Source: Psococerastis gibbosa (taxonomy: Eukaryota > Arthropoda > Insecta > Psocodea > Psocidae). From it: a stretch of DNA of 64,000 nt. Made by a program: the position numbers and the translations under genes. A model generated the notes under the pieces. That model worked only from the letters and a program-made list of their open reading frames with translations, was not told the origin of the DNA and made no database searches. Shown here piece after piece: positions 33,201 through 43,967 of this stretch. Positions within the stretch are counted from its first letter, which is position 1, and the number at the start of each line of letters is the position of its first letter. The stretch covers positions 34,621,464 to 34,685,463 of the forward strand of contig OZ020490.1 of assembly GCA_963971405.1 (NCBI GenBank). The letters run 5' to 3'.

Positions 33201-34990
33201 CTGAAAAAAATTATTTAGTAGATTAATTAGTACCACATGTGTCAATAAACTATATATTGAGAGGATGTGGAATGCAGAAAATTGGCACACAACAATCACA
33301 TGTTTTTTTATCGAATTTAACGTAGAAGACTTTTGTGCATGATAATGTATTTTAAGGTACCTACCTATTTTTTAATTTTAGGCGCAGCCGTTCTTGAAAG
33401 CAACTTTCCCCCATTAGGCCTAAATAATTTTATGGAAAATGCGACACCCGGGAAGAGATGGACGGAAAACACGCTAAGACGTGCCCGCCTCTCGTTAGTA
33501 TCAGAGGTTCCCCAGATTATGTGTTGTACTGGGCTGCAAGAAAGCTGATGGCGGAAGCCTAATGCTATGGTGTAATTAAAAAATAATAATAATTAAATAT
33601 ACCCTAATGTGGTGTATGAAAAAGTTTTCTACTGAGTAGACCAAATTTTTAAGAACTTCGAAAATTATCGTATTTAAGATAATTAAATATTAAGTAGGCC
33701 TAAATTAAAATTAAATATAAATAGTATTTAAGAATTTTAGAACCCCACACGATTGTATGGGCCATAAGTTATAAAGTACGGCCAAAAAAAATGGCACCGT
33801 CTTTATTTTAGTCCCAAGGTTTCACCCCCTATGGCGAAGATGTTCCATTTCTATGCAAACTTCAATTTCTCATGAAATATGGAACGCAGAACAATGACAA
33901 AATGCTGAATCGCAAGAAGAATTTTTTCTCCTAATTTTGATACATAGACTATAATAAATATAACTTAGTATGTTGCAATCATCAATACCGATCGGCTGCA
34001 GTTAGTGAACTTGATACGCAAGAAATAACGGTCGCTCAGGAGTTCAAGTTGAAGCAGTTCATCAACTGTGGCGAATTGGGGTTAGTTAAGGCCCCATACT
34101 ATACATCAAAATTAGGAGAAAAAATTCTTCTTGCGAGTCAGCATTTTTTCATTGTTCTGCAAGCCATATTTCATGAGAAATTGAAGTTTGAACGGAAAAT
34201 GTAATATGGGCGACTCCGGTTGGCCCTTAATTACTGTATGCCAAAGTTATAGGCTGGCGTTGCAATAAAAAATTGGAAGCTGCACGCCAATGATGTGGCC
34301 TGCGTGGAAAGCCTGACCGCCTGAATTGCGGAGCTGCTGATAAGCATAATACTATTTTAATGGACTTGTTCACGGTCACGTCATGAAACTCTTAACATAG
34401 GCCAACTAACTTGTCTAACTTCTAACTTAATCACTCACAGATAATGAATACTATGAATCATGGGTCACTGAAGTTTCTTGTAGGCTATATAACGCTATGT
34501 TAAAGATATACTAGAAAGTAACCAACAAAAATTGTAATTATTAATTGCTGAAACACATGTTAGCTGCACATAATTGCAGATTGTATAAGGATTTTGTTTA
34601 TTGTTTGCCAGATTGTCATTATATTTGACATTACATGTAGTCGCTACCTACTTGTCAACGTATGTTAGGCCTACTTACTGTTATCAGTTCAGGAAAAGGC
34701 GATTCCGCCATTATCACCGCTTCGTCAAAATCAGAACTTCTTTTCAGTGTTTAATAAATAATAACCTTAATGTTTTAAATGCACAGCCTATATAAAACAA
34801 TAACGCCTGGACTTTAAGACTATAATGAATCATTACTTGACTATTTGACAAGTTTTAATAACAATAAAACAAACATGGCGGAAGAAGGCGTCGTTTCCTC
34901 GTTTGCTGCGGAACAGTAACAACAATTTTGCTGCGGTGTTCATATTTAGTTTATGAAGTTTACAGTTTTTTTAATTAATGATACAGAATA
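33201..34990. other. Gap with a foldback element
   Basis: Arms at about 33841-33955 and 34098-34205 are inverted copies ('cttcaatttctcatgaaatatgg', 'aagaagaattttttctcctaattttgata'), forming a foldback element with a spacer of about 145 bp. No gene is supported. The first exon or promoter of the helicase-PARP gene may lie here on the minus strand, but I could not identify it. Confidence 0.45.
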
Positions 34991-35017
34991 GAGGAAAAAA
35001 TGATTTATTACCCCTAA

Positions 35018-35364
35018 GCGTCTATTCCATCTGTCAATAACCCGTCATTTGTGTATCAATAATAAGTCTCTACCATATTATAACTTAATTTAATTTAATA
35101 GACAAGTGAAGTATCTGCATAATAGTTTTCTATAAAGGTGCCCATTCCACATACGTACAACGTCAACGAAAAATTGAAAAATGACGTCAAAATGACGTAA
35201 ATTGACGTGGTAGCAGAATTTTTAGTATGTCTTTAATGTCTGCTAAAACGTCATTTTTCAATTTTTCGTTGACGATTGAAGTATATGGAATACCCCCCTA
35301 AAACAAGCATCTCATCAATTTTCGATGCACAACTGACGGATTATTGAGAGGTGGAATAGCCCCC
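35018..35364. mobile_element. Harbinger-type MITE with a nested relative
   Basis: The outer element starts GCGTCTATTCCATCTGTCAA and ends TGGAATAGCCCCC, flanked by TAA (35015-35017 and 35365-35367). It is related to 52630-52806. A second MITE (about 35137-35298, starting GGTGCCCATTCCACATACGT and ending TATATGGAATACCCCCC) sits inside, with long arms around 'gacgtggtagcagaa'. Confidence 0.7.
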
Positions 35365-35435
35365 TAATAATATCAGAACTCATTTAAATGTATATTAGAA
35401 ACAGAAATTGAGGTATATAGAGGTTTGGAACATTA

Positions 35436-35576
35436 GGCGGGTTTCCATATACGTCAATAGTAAATGAGAAATATGAAATTGACGTTTTATCAGACATTAA
35501 AGACATACTAAAAATGTCTGATACCACGTCAAAACCATATTTCTCATTGACCATTGACGTATATGGAAACCCCGCC
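35436..35576. mobile_element. Harbinger-type palindromic MITE (141 bp)
   Basis: Starts GGCGGGTTTCCATATACGTC and ends with its complement, flanked by TTA on both sides (35433-35435, 35577-35579). The palindrome includes 'agacattaaagacatacta', shared with 53830-53957 and 39911-40050. Confidence 0.82.
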
Positions 35577-36199
35577 TTACAACATTTAAAATACACAAAC
35601 ACCGTAGAAATTAAATAGGCGCAAAACAGCAGAAGACGGGAAGGCTTTAGCCTTCAAGGCTAAAAAAGCTTCTTGTTTACATATGATTTTTTAAATGTTT
35701 TACTCACATTTTGTTGTTTTGGCTGACATAAATGTGTCAAATTCAGGCATGAAATGTTGTGTGGCTAGTGCAGGTTGTTTTTGGAAAGTCGTCATATAAA
35801 CCAGTTACGCCATGAATGCAGAAAATAGTAATTCAAGGTATTTTACTGGATTTGCTTTTTGTTCTTTTGTTGCATTCCATCAAACCGGTACATTGAGTGA
35901 CAGCGACGTGGCATTCCAGATCCAGGAATGCTAGCTGCAGTATCCAGTAGCCAGGGAGCATAAGCAGATACCAGACAATAACTTTTTCTCCATTTCAGTA
36001 TTAAGGTATGTCTAATTCCATTTGTTTTCTCTTGTATTAAAAGTCTCCCTCCTAAGCCTCCTAGTATGGAGATTGGCTGCTTTGTTTGTTCATAGCAAAG
36101 AAGTCACCAGCACCAAATAAACTTTGATGTTTTTCGCTACTTTACCTCATTAGCTGATTTGCCAATCCTTCCAGTGTTCATTCTTCATTTTAGAACATA
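35577..36199. other. Non-coding gap
   Basis: Nothing recognisable apart from a small hairpin near 35641 ('ggctttagccttcaaggctaaa'). Confidence 0.4.
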
Positions 36200-36336
36200 G
36201 AAATTCCATGTTTGGTAAAAATTCTGTGTTTGACTTTGGAATTAGTCGTTTTAATAAACTCCCGGCTGAAATCAAGAGGATCGACAAGTTGGACGCCTTC
36301 AGGCGTGCTTTGGTTAAATATATGCGGAATAGTTAA
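36200..36336 (+). pseudogene. LINE ORF2 C-terminal remnant
   Basis: Encodes FDFGISRFNKLPAEIKRIDK and then LDAFRRALVKYMRNS before a stop. This is the F-N-x-LP-x-xIK...FRxxLxxYM signature ending many Jockey/CR1-type reverse-transcriptase ORFs. Nothing upstream is preserved. Confidence 0.6.
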
Positions 36337-36749
36337 TTTCACGATTTTTGTGTTACCACTAAATCAACGTTTCTGTGATCGATGGATTATTGGCAATTAT
36401 TAGCATTACATGCTACTATCAACAACAACTACTGATTGATGTAGTCGGTTAAAAAAACACTACCGTACATCCAGCACCCATTGCTCAGATTGTTTTTTTT
36501 TATGGGGTCAGTGACCTGTCTCTCATAGAATTTCGCCCAATAAAAACACATTCAGTACATTTCCCACATTAACTAAGCCTATTCGGAACTGTTAGGTTAT
36601 TTATCTATGTTTGGTATTTTTTATTTTTCAATCTAATTTATAAATCTTAGCCGAAATTTATTATTGTACTGCATAATTCGAATGACGGGGAAACGTTTGT
36701 ATTTCCAATGTTCTAGTCTAATATTGTCTGCAATGCCAGGGGGCTTGTA

Positions 36750-37200
36750 ATAACATTTCAATTATATGCATACGTATAGAATAATTACACTTACTTTTAC
36801 TTTTTTGTGTCCAAGCGAACGTCCCTAAATCGGGTGAAATTATAGCCAACGCTGTTGACCTCATACAGGTCGTCTTTCGTGCATTGTTCTGGATATAGGC
36901 TGCACTGGAACAAGTGGTCCACGTGCTGCCGCTGACCACACGAACACAGGGTGTCTGATATTAATATGTAGTTGTTGGCACATTCAGTATCCGTCTCATA
37001 TGCAGTATTTATATTCTTACACCCTGTAGCTGTCACTAAATGTTTTACGGTCTGTGCTAGAATAGTACTGAATTAGAAGCAGGAGTGCGGAATTAGCACA
37101 GACCGAAAAAGGCCATTCATTGGCAGCTACAGGGTGTTACAATATGTATGAGACAGGTACAGAATGTGCCACTAACTATACATATTAATATTCCGTGCCC
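36750..37200 (-). pseudogene. LINE fragment with an inverted partial copy
   Basis: Minus strand (37036 down to 36797): ATGCKNINTAYETDTECANN, then CSCGQRQHVDHLFQC, a LINE C-terminal zinc-type motif. The plus strand at about 37118-37195 repeats the first part in inverse orientation ('cagctacagggtgttacaat', 'gacaggtacagaatgtgcca'). Together they form a head-to-head inverted repeat around 37075. Confidence 0.55.
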
Positions 37201-37229
37201 GCAGTTCCGTGCCCGCAGGCAGGTGCCTG

Positions 37230-37905
37230 GAGCACCTGACATTCTTCTTCTGGCTCTACAGCCCCTGATAAGCTTTGGCCTGCTCGACAACACACCTCCA
37301 GTCATCTCGGTTTTGTAAAATGCCCTACCATCTACAGACTCCCAACTAACAAAGGTCAGTTTCCAACTCATCCTTCCAGCGCTTTTGAGGACGTCCGGCC
37401 AGTCGTCTTCCTGGCATGCTTGCTTTGGACATCTATTTCGGCATGTGGTCATCTGACATTCTTACGACGTGCCCCAGCTATCTTATGCGTTCCGCTATTA
37501 TCATCCACACTATGTCTTCTGCGTTGTTTCTTATATGCCACTCTCCTTCTTCCCATAGGGGTCCATAAATCCTCTATCATCCCTCTTTTCTATACTCGCA
37601 GTTTGTTTGTATCATTGCCAGTAAGATTCCAGGTTTCCGAGCTGTACGTTGCAATAGGTCTGATAAGGGTTATATCTATCCTTATCTTAGTTTCTCTGGG
37701 TATATAAGTCTTGACTTGAGTGATCTCAGTTTCGCGAAATACAGGTATGCTCTGTTCGTTGCTATAATGTTTCTATTAATGTCGCTAATTTTATTGGTGT
37801 TGCTTACTTCTGCTCCTAGGTATACGAAGCTCTTGACATTTTCTAAGGTCATTAATTCCACTGTCAGGTAGTTCTCTCTTCGCCTACTCTCCAAAGCTGA
37901 CATTA
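37230..37905 (-). pseudogene. RTE-type LINE reverse transcriptase C-terminal remnant
   Basis: The minus strand encodes VKSFVYLGAEVSNTNKISDI, NRAYLYFAKLRSLKSR, then in a shifted frame ITLIRPIATYSSETWNLTGN. This is the thumb and post-RT region of RTE-like elements. At least two frame changes and a stop show decay. The catalytic core is absent. Confidence 0.7.
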
Positions 37906-38199
37906 GTTATTACTTACTACTACTACAGTTACTGCAACCTGACATTGGGTTGTTAAAACGATGGATCTTAGAATGACGGAACTGCAAGGGATTATATGAC
38001 TGAAGCCTCCATCGTTATCGTACTTCCTATTCCTTCAACGGTTTACAATTGTTTAGTCAATATACCTAATCAAGGCTATTCACTTAACTTCTTTTATAAA
38101 TGGATACCTGACCTTGCGTTGGCCTTTAATGCGTGCGGGAATGATTCATATGCAAGTGAGAAGGCAACGCTTTACCAATTATCTCCAATAGCTAATTAG

Positions 38200-38640
38200 C
38201 ATTTAGCTATTAGGCAGTATCATCTTAAACTTATTACTACTGATAATTTATCATCTGAGCTTAGTTCAAACTAATCGCATTGTCGCGGCTTCAAGTCCGC
38301 TAATTCTTGTCTGAAGTAAAAATAAATACCTATAATGTTTGTGCCAATGTTTATGGAATTTTCAGATTCGTTTAATCTTCTACTTTCTTTTCCCTGGACA
38401 AGGAGCATATATTTACAAAATACATTAGACTTAATGACACCATCCCGCATCCCCAAGCTAGCGCTTGATCGGGACAAAGGACTTATACAGTGCTGCTGAA
38501 ACAAGGTATAATCATATTATTTTTTGTTACATTTTTTTTGAGTTTATTTTATTTTATTTTTAATTGTTATATATAAATAATAATATGCGGTTTTATTATT
38601 ATAATTACAATAATTATAATAATGATTTTCTTCTTCTTCG
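38200..38640. other. Non-coding gap
   Basis: AT-rich sequence with simple (TTTTA)n and ATAATTATA stretches and no gene signal. Confidence 0.4.
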
Positions 38641-38776
38641 GATAGGGGATATGGAGGGATCCAAAATTCGACCATAGGAAAATTATTTACTATAGAATTA
38701 CCTAGGTACTCATATTATCTATTTACTAATTGATAAACAGGAAAGCATGTTCGAGTAAACTGGGACCAGTTCTTCT
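38641..38776 (+). repeat. Dispersed repeat with GTTCGAGTAAACTCGGACC core, copy c
   Basis: Homologue of 17960-18084: shares 'cgaccataggaaaattattta', 'tactaattgataaa' and the terminal core at 38745-38776, with changes that weaken the small core hairpin. Confidence 0.55.
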
Positions 38777-38881
38777 TTGTAACTGATGTAACCTGTACCT
38801 GGTATACCTGTACCTGTAGAAATATAAATATATTATTATTATTATTGTCTCCCCTATACAGAGGCGGTCATGCTCAACTAA

Positions 38882-39273
38882 GGCGGGGATTCCACCGACC
38901 GGCAAGTGCAAAATACAAATACGGTGACGTGGTAGCAGACATTCAAGACTTAGGTGGGGTTTCCACCGACCTCTCATTTCAGAATGCAAATGACATTGAC
39001 GGAAATTTGAATTTTTCTTTTACAGAAATCTATTAAAATGTTTGTACTTAACATATCCCATGACGCCATTTTTTAATTTTAGTTTGTTTGTTTGTGATTT
39101 TACTCTATGATCATTAATCAATTTTCACTATGGCATAGAGTAAAAAAAAATTCCGTCAATGTCATTTGCATTCTGCAATGCGAGGTCGGTGGAAACCCCG
39201 CCTAAGTCTTGAATGTCTGCTACCACGTCACCGTATTTGTATTTTGCACTTGCAGGTCTGTGGAATCCCCGCC
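38882..39273. mobile_element. Two nested Harbinger-type palindromic MITEs
   Basis: The outer element starts GGCGGGGATTCCACCGACC, with matching right arm 39203-39273. An inner relative at 38953-39202, with ends GGTGGGGTTTCCACCGACC and GGTCGGTGGAAACCCCGCC, lies between the outer arms exactly at their symmetry centre ('attcaagactta' and 'taagtcttgaat'). The inner centre also holds a shorter inverted pair ('ttactctatg'/'catagagtaa'). Confidence 0.8.
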
Positions 39274-39371
39274 TATGAGTAAAGCAGTCAGTCCCCCTGG
39301 TTTCCGGCAAAACATTTTTCAGCAACCCACTGGTATGAAGCATGGGCTCGCTTAACACCAACAGTCTAGTG

Positions 39372-39805
39372 CAGTGGTACTCAAACTTTTACTGCCGTGG
39401 CCCACATATAATGAAGCCAATTGTCCGTGGCCCCTACCCAGTTTACAAGGAAAAAGAAATCAATGTCAAAATACGAGTACATTGCTCCTTTTTTAATGCG
39501 ACAAATGTGGCTGCATTTCACGGACAAAGTTTTAATTTTTAGACGAATATTTTGCGAGAGAGCCACTCTCAGCTCCTCGTTGAGGTTTTTGTTTGTTTTG
39601 GCTTTTGGCCCTTCAATTTTGACCCAGGGAGCGTCAAGAAGGACCGTTCTCATAGGTATTGATGTCGGAAATCATTATTTTCAAAGCCTTAGCTACCAAT
39701 GTTTGAATTTCATCGGCCAGACTTTCCTGAAATTCATAAATTTTTCCTGCCGAAGTCCCATGGACCCCCTGACAGGGCGCTGTGGCACACAGTTTGAGAA
39801 CAACG
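39372..39805. mobile_element. hAT-like non-autonomous element
   Basis: Left end CAGTGGTACTCAAACTTTT is a typical hAT terminus, and the right end contains AGTTTGAGAAC, the inverted counterpart. Right-end decay prevents calling a target duplication. No transposase is present. Confidence 0.5.
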
Positions 39806-39910
39806 GGTCCAGTGGTAGTGTCATCATCTGCCACACGAGTGAATTGATTTGGAGTCCCAGTCGGGTCATAAGTCATAGTCACGGAAAACTGTGAGTGGCG
39901 AGCTGTCTTA

Positions 39911-40050
39911 GGCGGGGTTTCCATTGACCTCGCATTGCAGAATGCACATGACGTTGACGTGGTAGCAGACATTAAAGACTTATTAATAATGTCTGCTACC
40001 ACGTCAACGTCATATGCATTTTGCAATGCGAGGTCAATGGAAACGCCGCC
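39911..40050. mobile_element. Harbinger-type palindromic MITE (140 bp)
   Basis: A nearly perfect palindrome, GGCGGGGTTTCCATTGACC to GGTCAATGGAAACGCCGCC. The centre is 'gtagcagacattaaagactt' followed by 'attaataatgtctgctac'. It is flanked by TTA on the left and TAA on the right. Confidence 0.82.
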
Positions 40051-40059
40051 TAATAGAAT

Positions 40060-41323
40060 GCAAGGAGCCAAGCGTACGAAGCAGGGTCAAGGTGAGGCCG
40101 TATTAAGCAAGTCATAGCCCCTCACAGGCTTGTGAATAATAAATTCCCAACTCTTTGATTTCATAACTTGGAAGAGAAGCCCTTGAAATTGAAATTTTTC
40201 CTTGTTGGTAGATTATCAATAATTATCTTACCTTTTATTACTAGCAACTATCCAATTCGGTGGTTGTGATAAAAGATGCTGTTAAATCCTTTATTAATAG
40301 TAATGTCCCTATGACGTCACGACTGGTATTTCCTGAGCTGTAACTAATAAATCTATTAGTTGTGTGTCAGAGCCGAATGAAGGTATTTGTATTGTCAGTC
40401 TTGTTTTGAATTTTGTTCTGGCAAGTCATCTGCAAAAAATGTATCTTGACTTTTGTTCTATTACAATACCGAACCTGGCTGCTTGAGTTAGGGCCTTACA
40501 ATCCTCTCTCACACTATACTAGGAAGGCCCGGGGCCGCCTGCTATACATGCCTTCAAGAGCATAGCTAGATAGGTACCAACAGTACCTTTCGAGTGAAAG
40601 CCAGAGTCCGTACCTCTAGTTTATATGTCCAGACTATTTTGAATTCCGCCAAATAATAATAATAATATGTGTATTGAAAACAATTTCACATTACACAGAT
40701 TAGCAGTAGCCACAACAGCTACATAGCTGAAAGAGAATCAACGTACATTATCACTCAAAAATTAAAATAGAAATAAATAAAACACAGCATCACATAATAA
40801 ATTAATTGAATTACATATTTTTCATTAAATAAATAAATAAATAAAGGATTTATGAGGACAGGAGGAACTCCACGTTTTCTACTGCATACAGCCAGACCCC
40901 AAGTTGACTGGCTGGGCTTCATGTCAGGGTAAAAAAAGAAGGGCACAGCGTTTAGCAACCTCGGAACCAAATAGTTCGGAGATTTCCGAAAGTTTTCCAC
41001 CACAGGAAAGGGCACCAGGAAACGCTCTGCTCTTCTTAATGAATGTGCTATAGGGATTCGGATAGGGAGATTTTCACATGATTTAAAATATAATTTAAGC
41101 AAATTATAGATTTACAAGTGCCGAAGAGGAAGTAATTTGAATTCGGAGAATAAGAGCCATGAAGAGAAGAACCTGGGTTTTTTGGCTATGGTACGGTCGC
41201 AGCCATTTTTTGAATGATTACCTTTAGTTACTTGGACCATTAGGTTAACGGACGCTTTGTGGTATTGACTTCAAGCGCACTCTGCTGCAAGAGGAATACT
41301 CCCCACTAATAACAATTATACTA
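40060..41323. other. Non-coding gap with SINE-B core
   Basis: At about 40490-40570, minus strand, the SINE-B core reads 'ggcatgtatagcaggcggcc'. A (TTTA)n-rich stretch lies near 40830. No gene is supported. Confidence 0.45.
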
Positions 41324-41325
41324 TA

Positions 41326-42235
41326 CAGGGTCTGTATAATAAGTAACCGGACTGACCTCAGGAAATTTTTTATTGGCAAAATATGTACAATTTTTCTTTA
41401 GAAATCTTCAAAGTAGTCCCCATTGGAGTCGATAACACGCTGATACCGGATTTTCCAATCCTCGAACGATCCCTGGAAGTCGGCAACCTCGATGCTGTCT
41501 ACAGCCCTCGTCGTAGCACGTTGAACGTTTTCCAGAGTCCCGAACTGCGTCCCCTTAAGGTGTCTCTTGATCTTGGGGAACAGAAAAAAGTCCGCTGGTG
41601 TCATATCCGGCCTGTAAGGAGGCTGTGGCAACGGTGCCCTTGACTGACTGGCCAACTGCTCGGTGGCGAGCAGGCAGGTGTGCGACGGAGCATTGTCGTG
41701 ATGGTGGATCCACGAAACGGCAATGTTGTGAACGGTCATCTTATCAATTCCGACCTCATCTGCGATAGCCCGAATGTTCAGACGACGATCACTGTTCAAC
41801 ACATCACGCACTTTTTGCACATTTGTGTCCGTGTGACTCGTTGATGGAGGACCGACGCGCTGTTTGTCATGGACGTCATCGCGGCCCTCCCGGAAATTTC
41901 TGTGCCACTGAAACACTTGAGTTCTGGACAGAGCATCCTCACCGTAAGCCTCTTGGATAATTTGAAGAGTTTCCGTGGCCGTTTTCTTGAGTTTGGCACA
42001 AAATTTGATGCTAACACGTTGCTCGATCGTACACTTCATTTTCACTCCGACGACGTAACTGAACACGCACTCCGCTCTCGCTCGATGCTATCTCTCCAAT
42101 CGCTGGGAGGCAATTTCTGCAGCCCGGTTCCCTTTCCCTAGACCCCCCACCACCACTACAGCACCAGATACCGGTTAGCAGACGCTATGACGGCGCGGGG
42201 CAGGCTCAGTCCGGTTACTTATTATACAGACCCTG
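41326..42235 (-). mobile_element. Internally deleted mariner element
   Basis: Perfect 30-bp inverted termini begin CAGGGTCTGTATAATAAGTA, bounded by TA at 41324-41325 and 42236-42237. The length is 910 bp against about 1.3 kb for intact mariners. The identical termini suggest fairly recent movement, possibly by a transposase supplied elsewhere. Confidence 0.92.
41398..42039 (-). pseudogene. mariner transposase with internal deletion
   Basis: The first ATG in frame is at 42037-42039 (MKCTIEQRVSIKFC). The N-terminal helix-turn-helix DNA-binding half is present (CAKLKKTATETLQIIQEAYG to GIDKMTVHNI). The frame then joins directly to HHDNAPSHT and YRPDMTPADFFLFP. The last two aspartates of the DD34D triad keep 34-residue spacing. 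The segment carrying the first catalytic Asp, over 100 residues, is deleted in frame. The product of about 213 residues could bind ends but not cut, which could make it an inhibitor; that is inference. Confidence 0.9.
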
Positions 42236-42237
42236 TA

Positions 42238-42857
42238 TTTTACCATAATCATTCTTGTCCATTATTGTGGTGTCTGTATTTTATCACCAATAGCCTCCAT
42301 CTACTTCCGGTTCTTCTCATTTTTATCTTAGTTCCTAGTGATGTCAGACTAGCTTATTAGGTTGATCAACATTTGCTTGTTTGTCTCTGTTGAATATGCA
42401 TACAATCCACTATCATGTCTAATTGTATCTTGTCAAATATTGCCACTATTGCCTGAATGTGACAGTTATCACTTTAATCCCAATTATTGACAGGTAAGGA
42501 CGTATTAGGACTGTAGTGTGTTTAAAAGCCGCAATTAAGAGTTCGGCTTAACAATAGAACTTTTTGACGTGTTACGAACTTGGGACAGCATGTAAAGCCG
42601 GCTGCTCGGGGTCACTATATAGTCACCCTTATGTCAGAAGGGTCTAGCCAATATTTTTTGGAGAAATTGTGTTAAGCTCAGATTTAGTGACCTTGTCATG
42701 AGATCTACCTTTGCATATACCGAAAATATTCAATCTTGGAAAATAAGGCTGAAGTTTTCGAATATCAGGGGGTATCTTACTGTAGAAAACTAAACGCACG
42801 CAGAAACGCAATTATCTCATAATGTTGTTTTTGATGGTACGCCCTTCTGACCTTAGG
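42238..42857. other. Repeats: SINE-B core and repeat D copy 2
   Basis: At 42578-42650 lies the SINE-B core ('cagcatgtaaagccggctgc'). At about 42645-42790 is the second copy of the repeat at 24770-24925. No gene was seen in this stretch. Confidence 0.5.
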
Positions 42858-42864
42858 GTTGTTG

Positions 42865-43225
42865 TTGTTTCTCACCCCAGCTTTCAGCATTTCTGCTTTA
42901 AGCAACGCTGTCAGCCTGACGGGGGGAGTGTGTCTGTTTGTTAACTGGAGGCACCCTAAGGGCAGACTATTTCACCTCGGGGAAAGCGGAGTTGCCTGAC
43001 TGGGTGGACGTCCTGATTATAGTGGATTCCGAACCACTTGGGGAACATGGTAAAGTCACACGATTAAATCGGAGGTGACCAGGACTCGACACGCACGTAG
43101 ACTGACTGGTATAGTCTCAGCGCGTTATCATGTCCCACCATGTTCCCCTGCCAACGCTGTGCACACCACCAAATTTGCCGCAGTTTGAAACATGCTTTGC
43201 TCTAATGGATTTAACATGGTAAGGC
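42865..43225 (-). mobile_element. SINE-A copy 5
   Basis: A nearly full-length minus-strand copy, with stem arms GGGGAACATGGT and ACCATGTTCCCC intact and T-arm-like AGTGGATTCCGAACCACT on the plus strand. Clear target duplications were not found. Confidence 0.82.
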
Positions 43226-43943
43226 CGATGACATCTGACTTTAAGGTAACGAAATCCCTTTCGATGCGGAAGTTTTTTCAGCTTTTCCTCTGCTACAGGG
43301 CCAAGTCGAAACAATTTCGTTTATTTTATATTTTCACCTCATTTTATGTTACCCCTATGTATTGGACACCGGTCACCCATTAGGTAATATCAATGGGAGA
43401 AGTTGGGACTCATACGACATATCAGGGTCCAGAGTGGAGAGAACGCGAGGTTGTGTAACATATTCTATTCTAATGGGCTACTAAAAATACTGTGTTCCAT
43501 GTGACACCAGTGACCCGTTACTTCCCCTATTCACCACCGGGGGAGGCGGCTGGCTGGGAGGAGACCGGAAATTTGCCCATCGAAACATGGACTTACTTTT
43601 TTTTTTTACCGTGCCTTATCTTTGAGGGTCGGTGGCACGACAGCAGCGTTTTCACACAGTCCTGTGCGTCCTCGGTTAGGCGCTTATTCCACTGATGACG
43701 GTGGAATAAGCGCCTTAAGAGTAGCAAACTTCTGATATCTCCGGCGATCTTTCTTCTCCGTGTAACTTTCGGCCTCCCTGGTGGTCTGCTTCCTTGTATC
43801 TCCCGGTCATTACTCTTTTGATTAGGTGATTTTCGTCTATACGTAGTACATGTTCAGCCTCATCGAAGCATGGACACCCTCTGGTAATCGATTCTGCAAA
43901 GGTATTAATATTAGACTAATAACAATTTGGTTTTATTACTGTT
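43226..43943. other. Region upstream of the UGDH gene
   Basis: Apart from the 36-bp MITE, nothing recognisable. The UGDH promoter and first untranslated exon should lie here or further upstream: a pyrimidine tract ending in ACAG at 43945-43948 just before the coding exon looks like an acceptor. Confidence 0.4.
43679..43714. mobile_element. Minimal 36-bp Harbinger-type MITE
   Basis: GGCGCTTATTCCACT, six bases, GGTGGAATAAGCGCC: essentially two inverted termini with TTA on both sides (43676-43678, 43715-43717). It matches the ends of 2128-2194 and 15585-15659. Confidence 0.75.
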
Positions 43944-43967
43944 ACAGATAAGTCTGGGTGAGACAGT

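Noticed and set aside
34876..34920. Small plus-strand frame MAEEGVVSSFAAEQ as a first exon
   Set aside because: Only 14 codons, with no matched acceptor exon on the plus strand; I could not link it to any gene.
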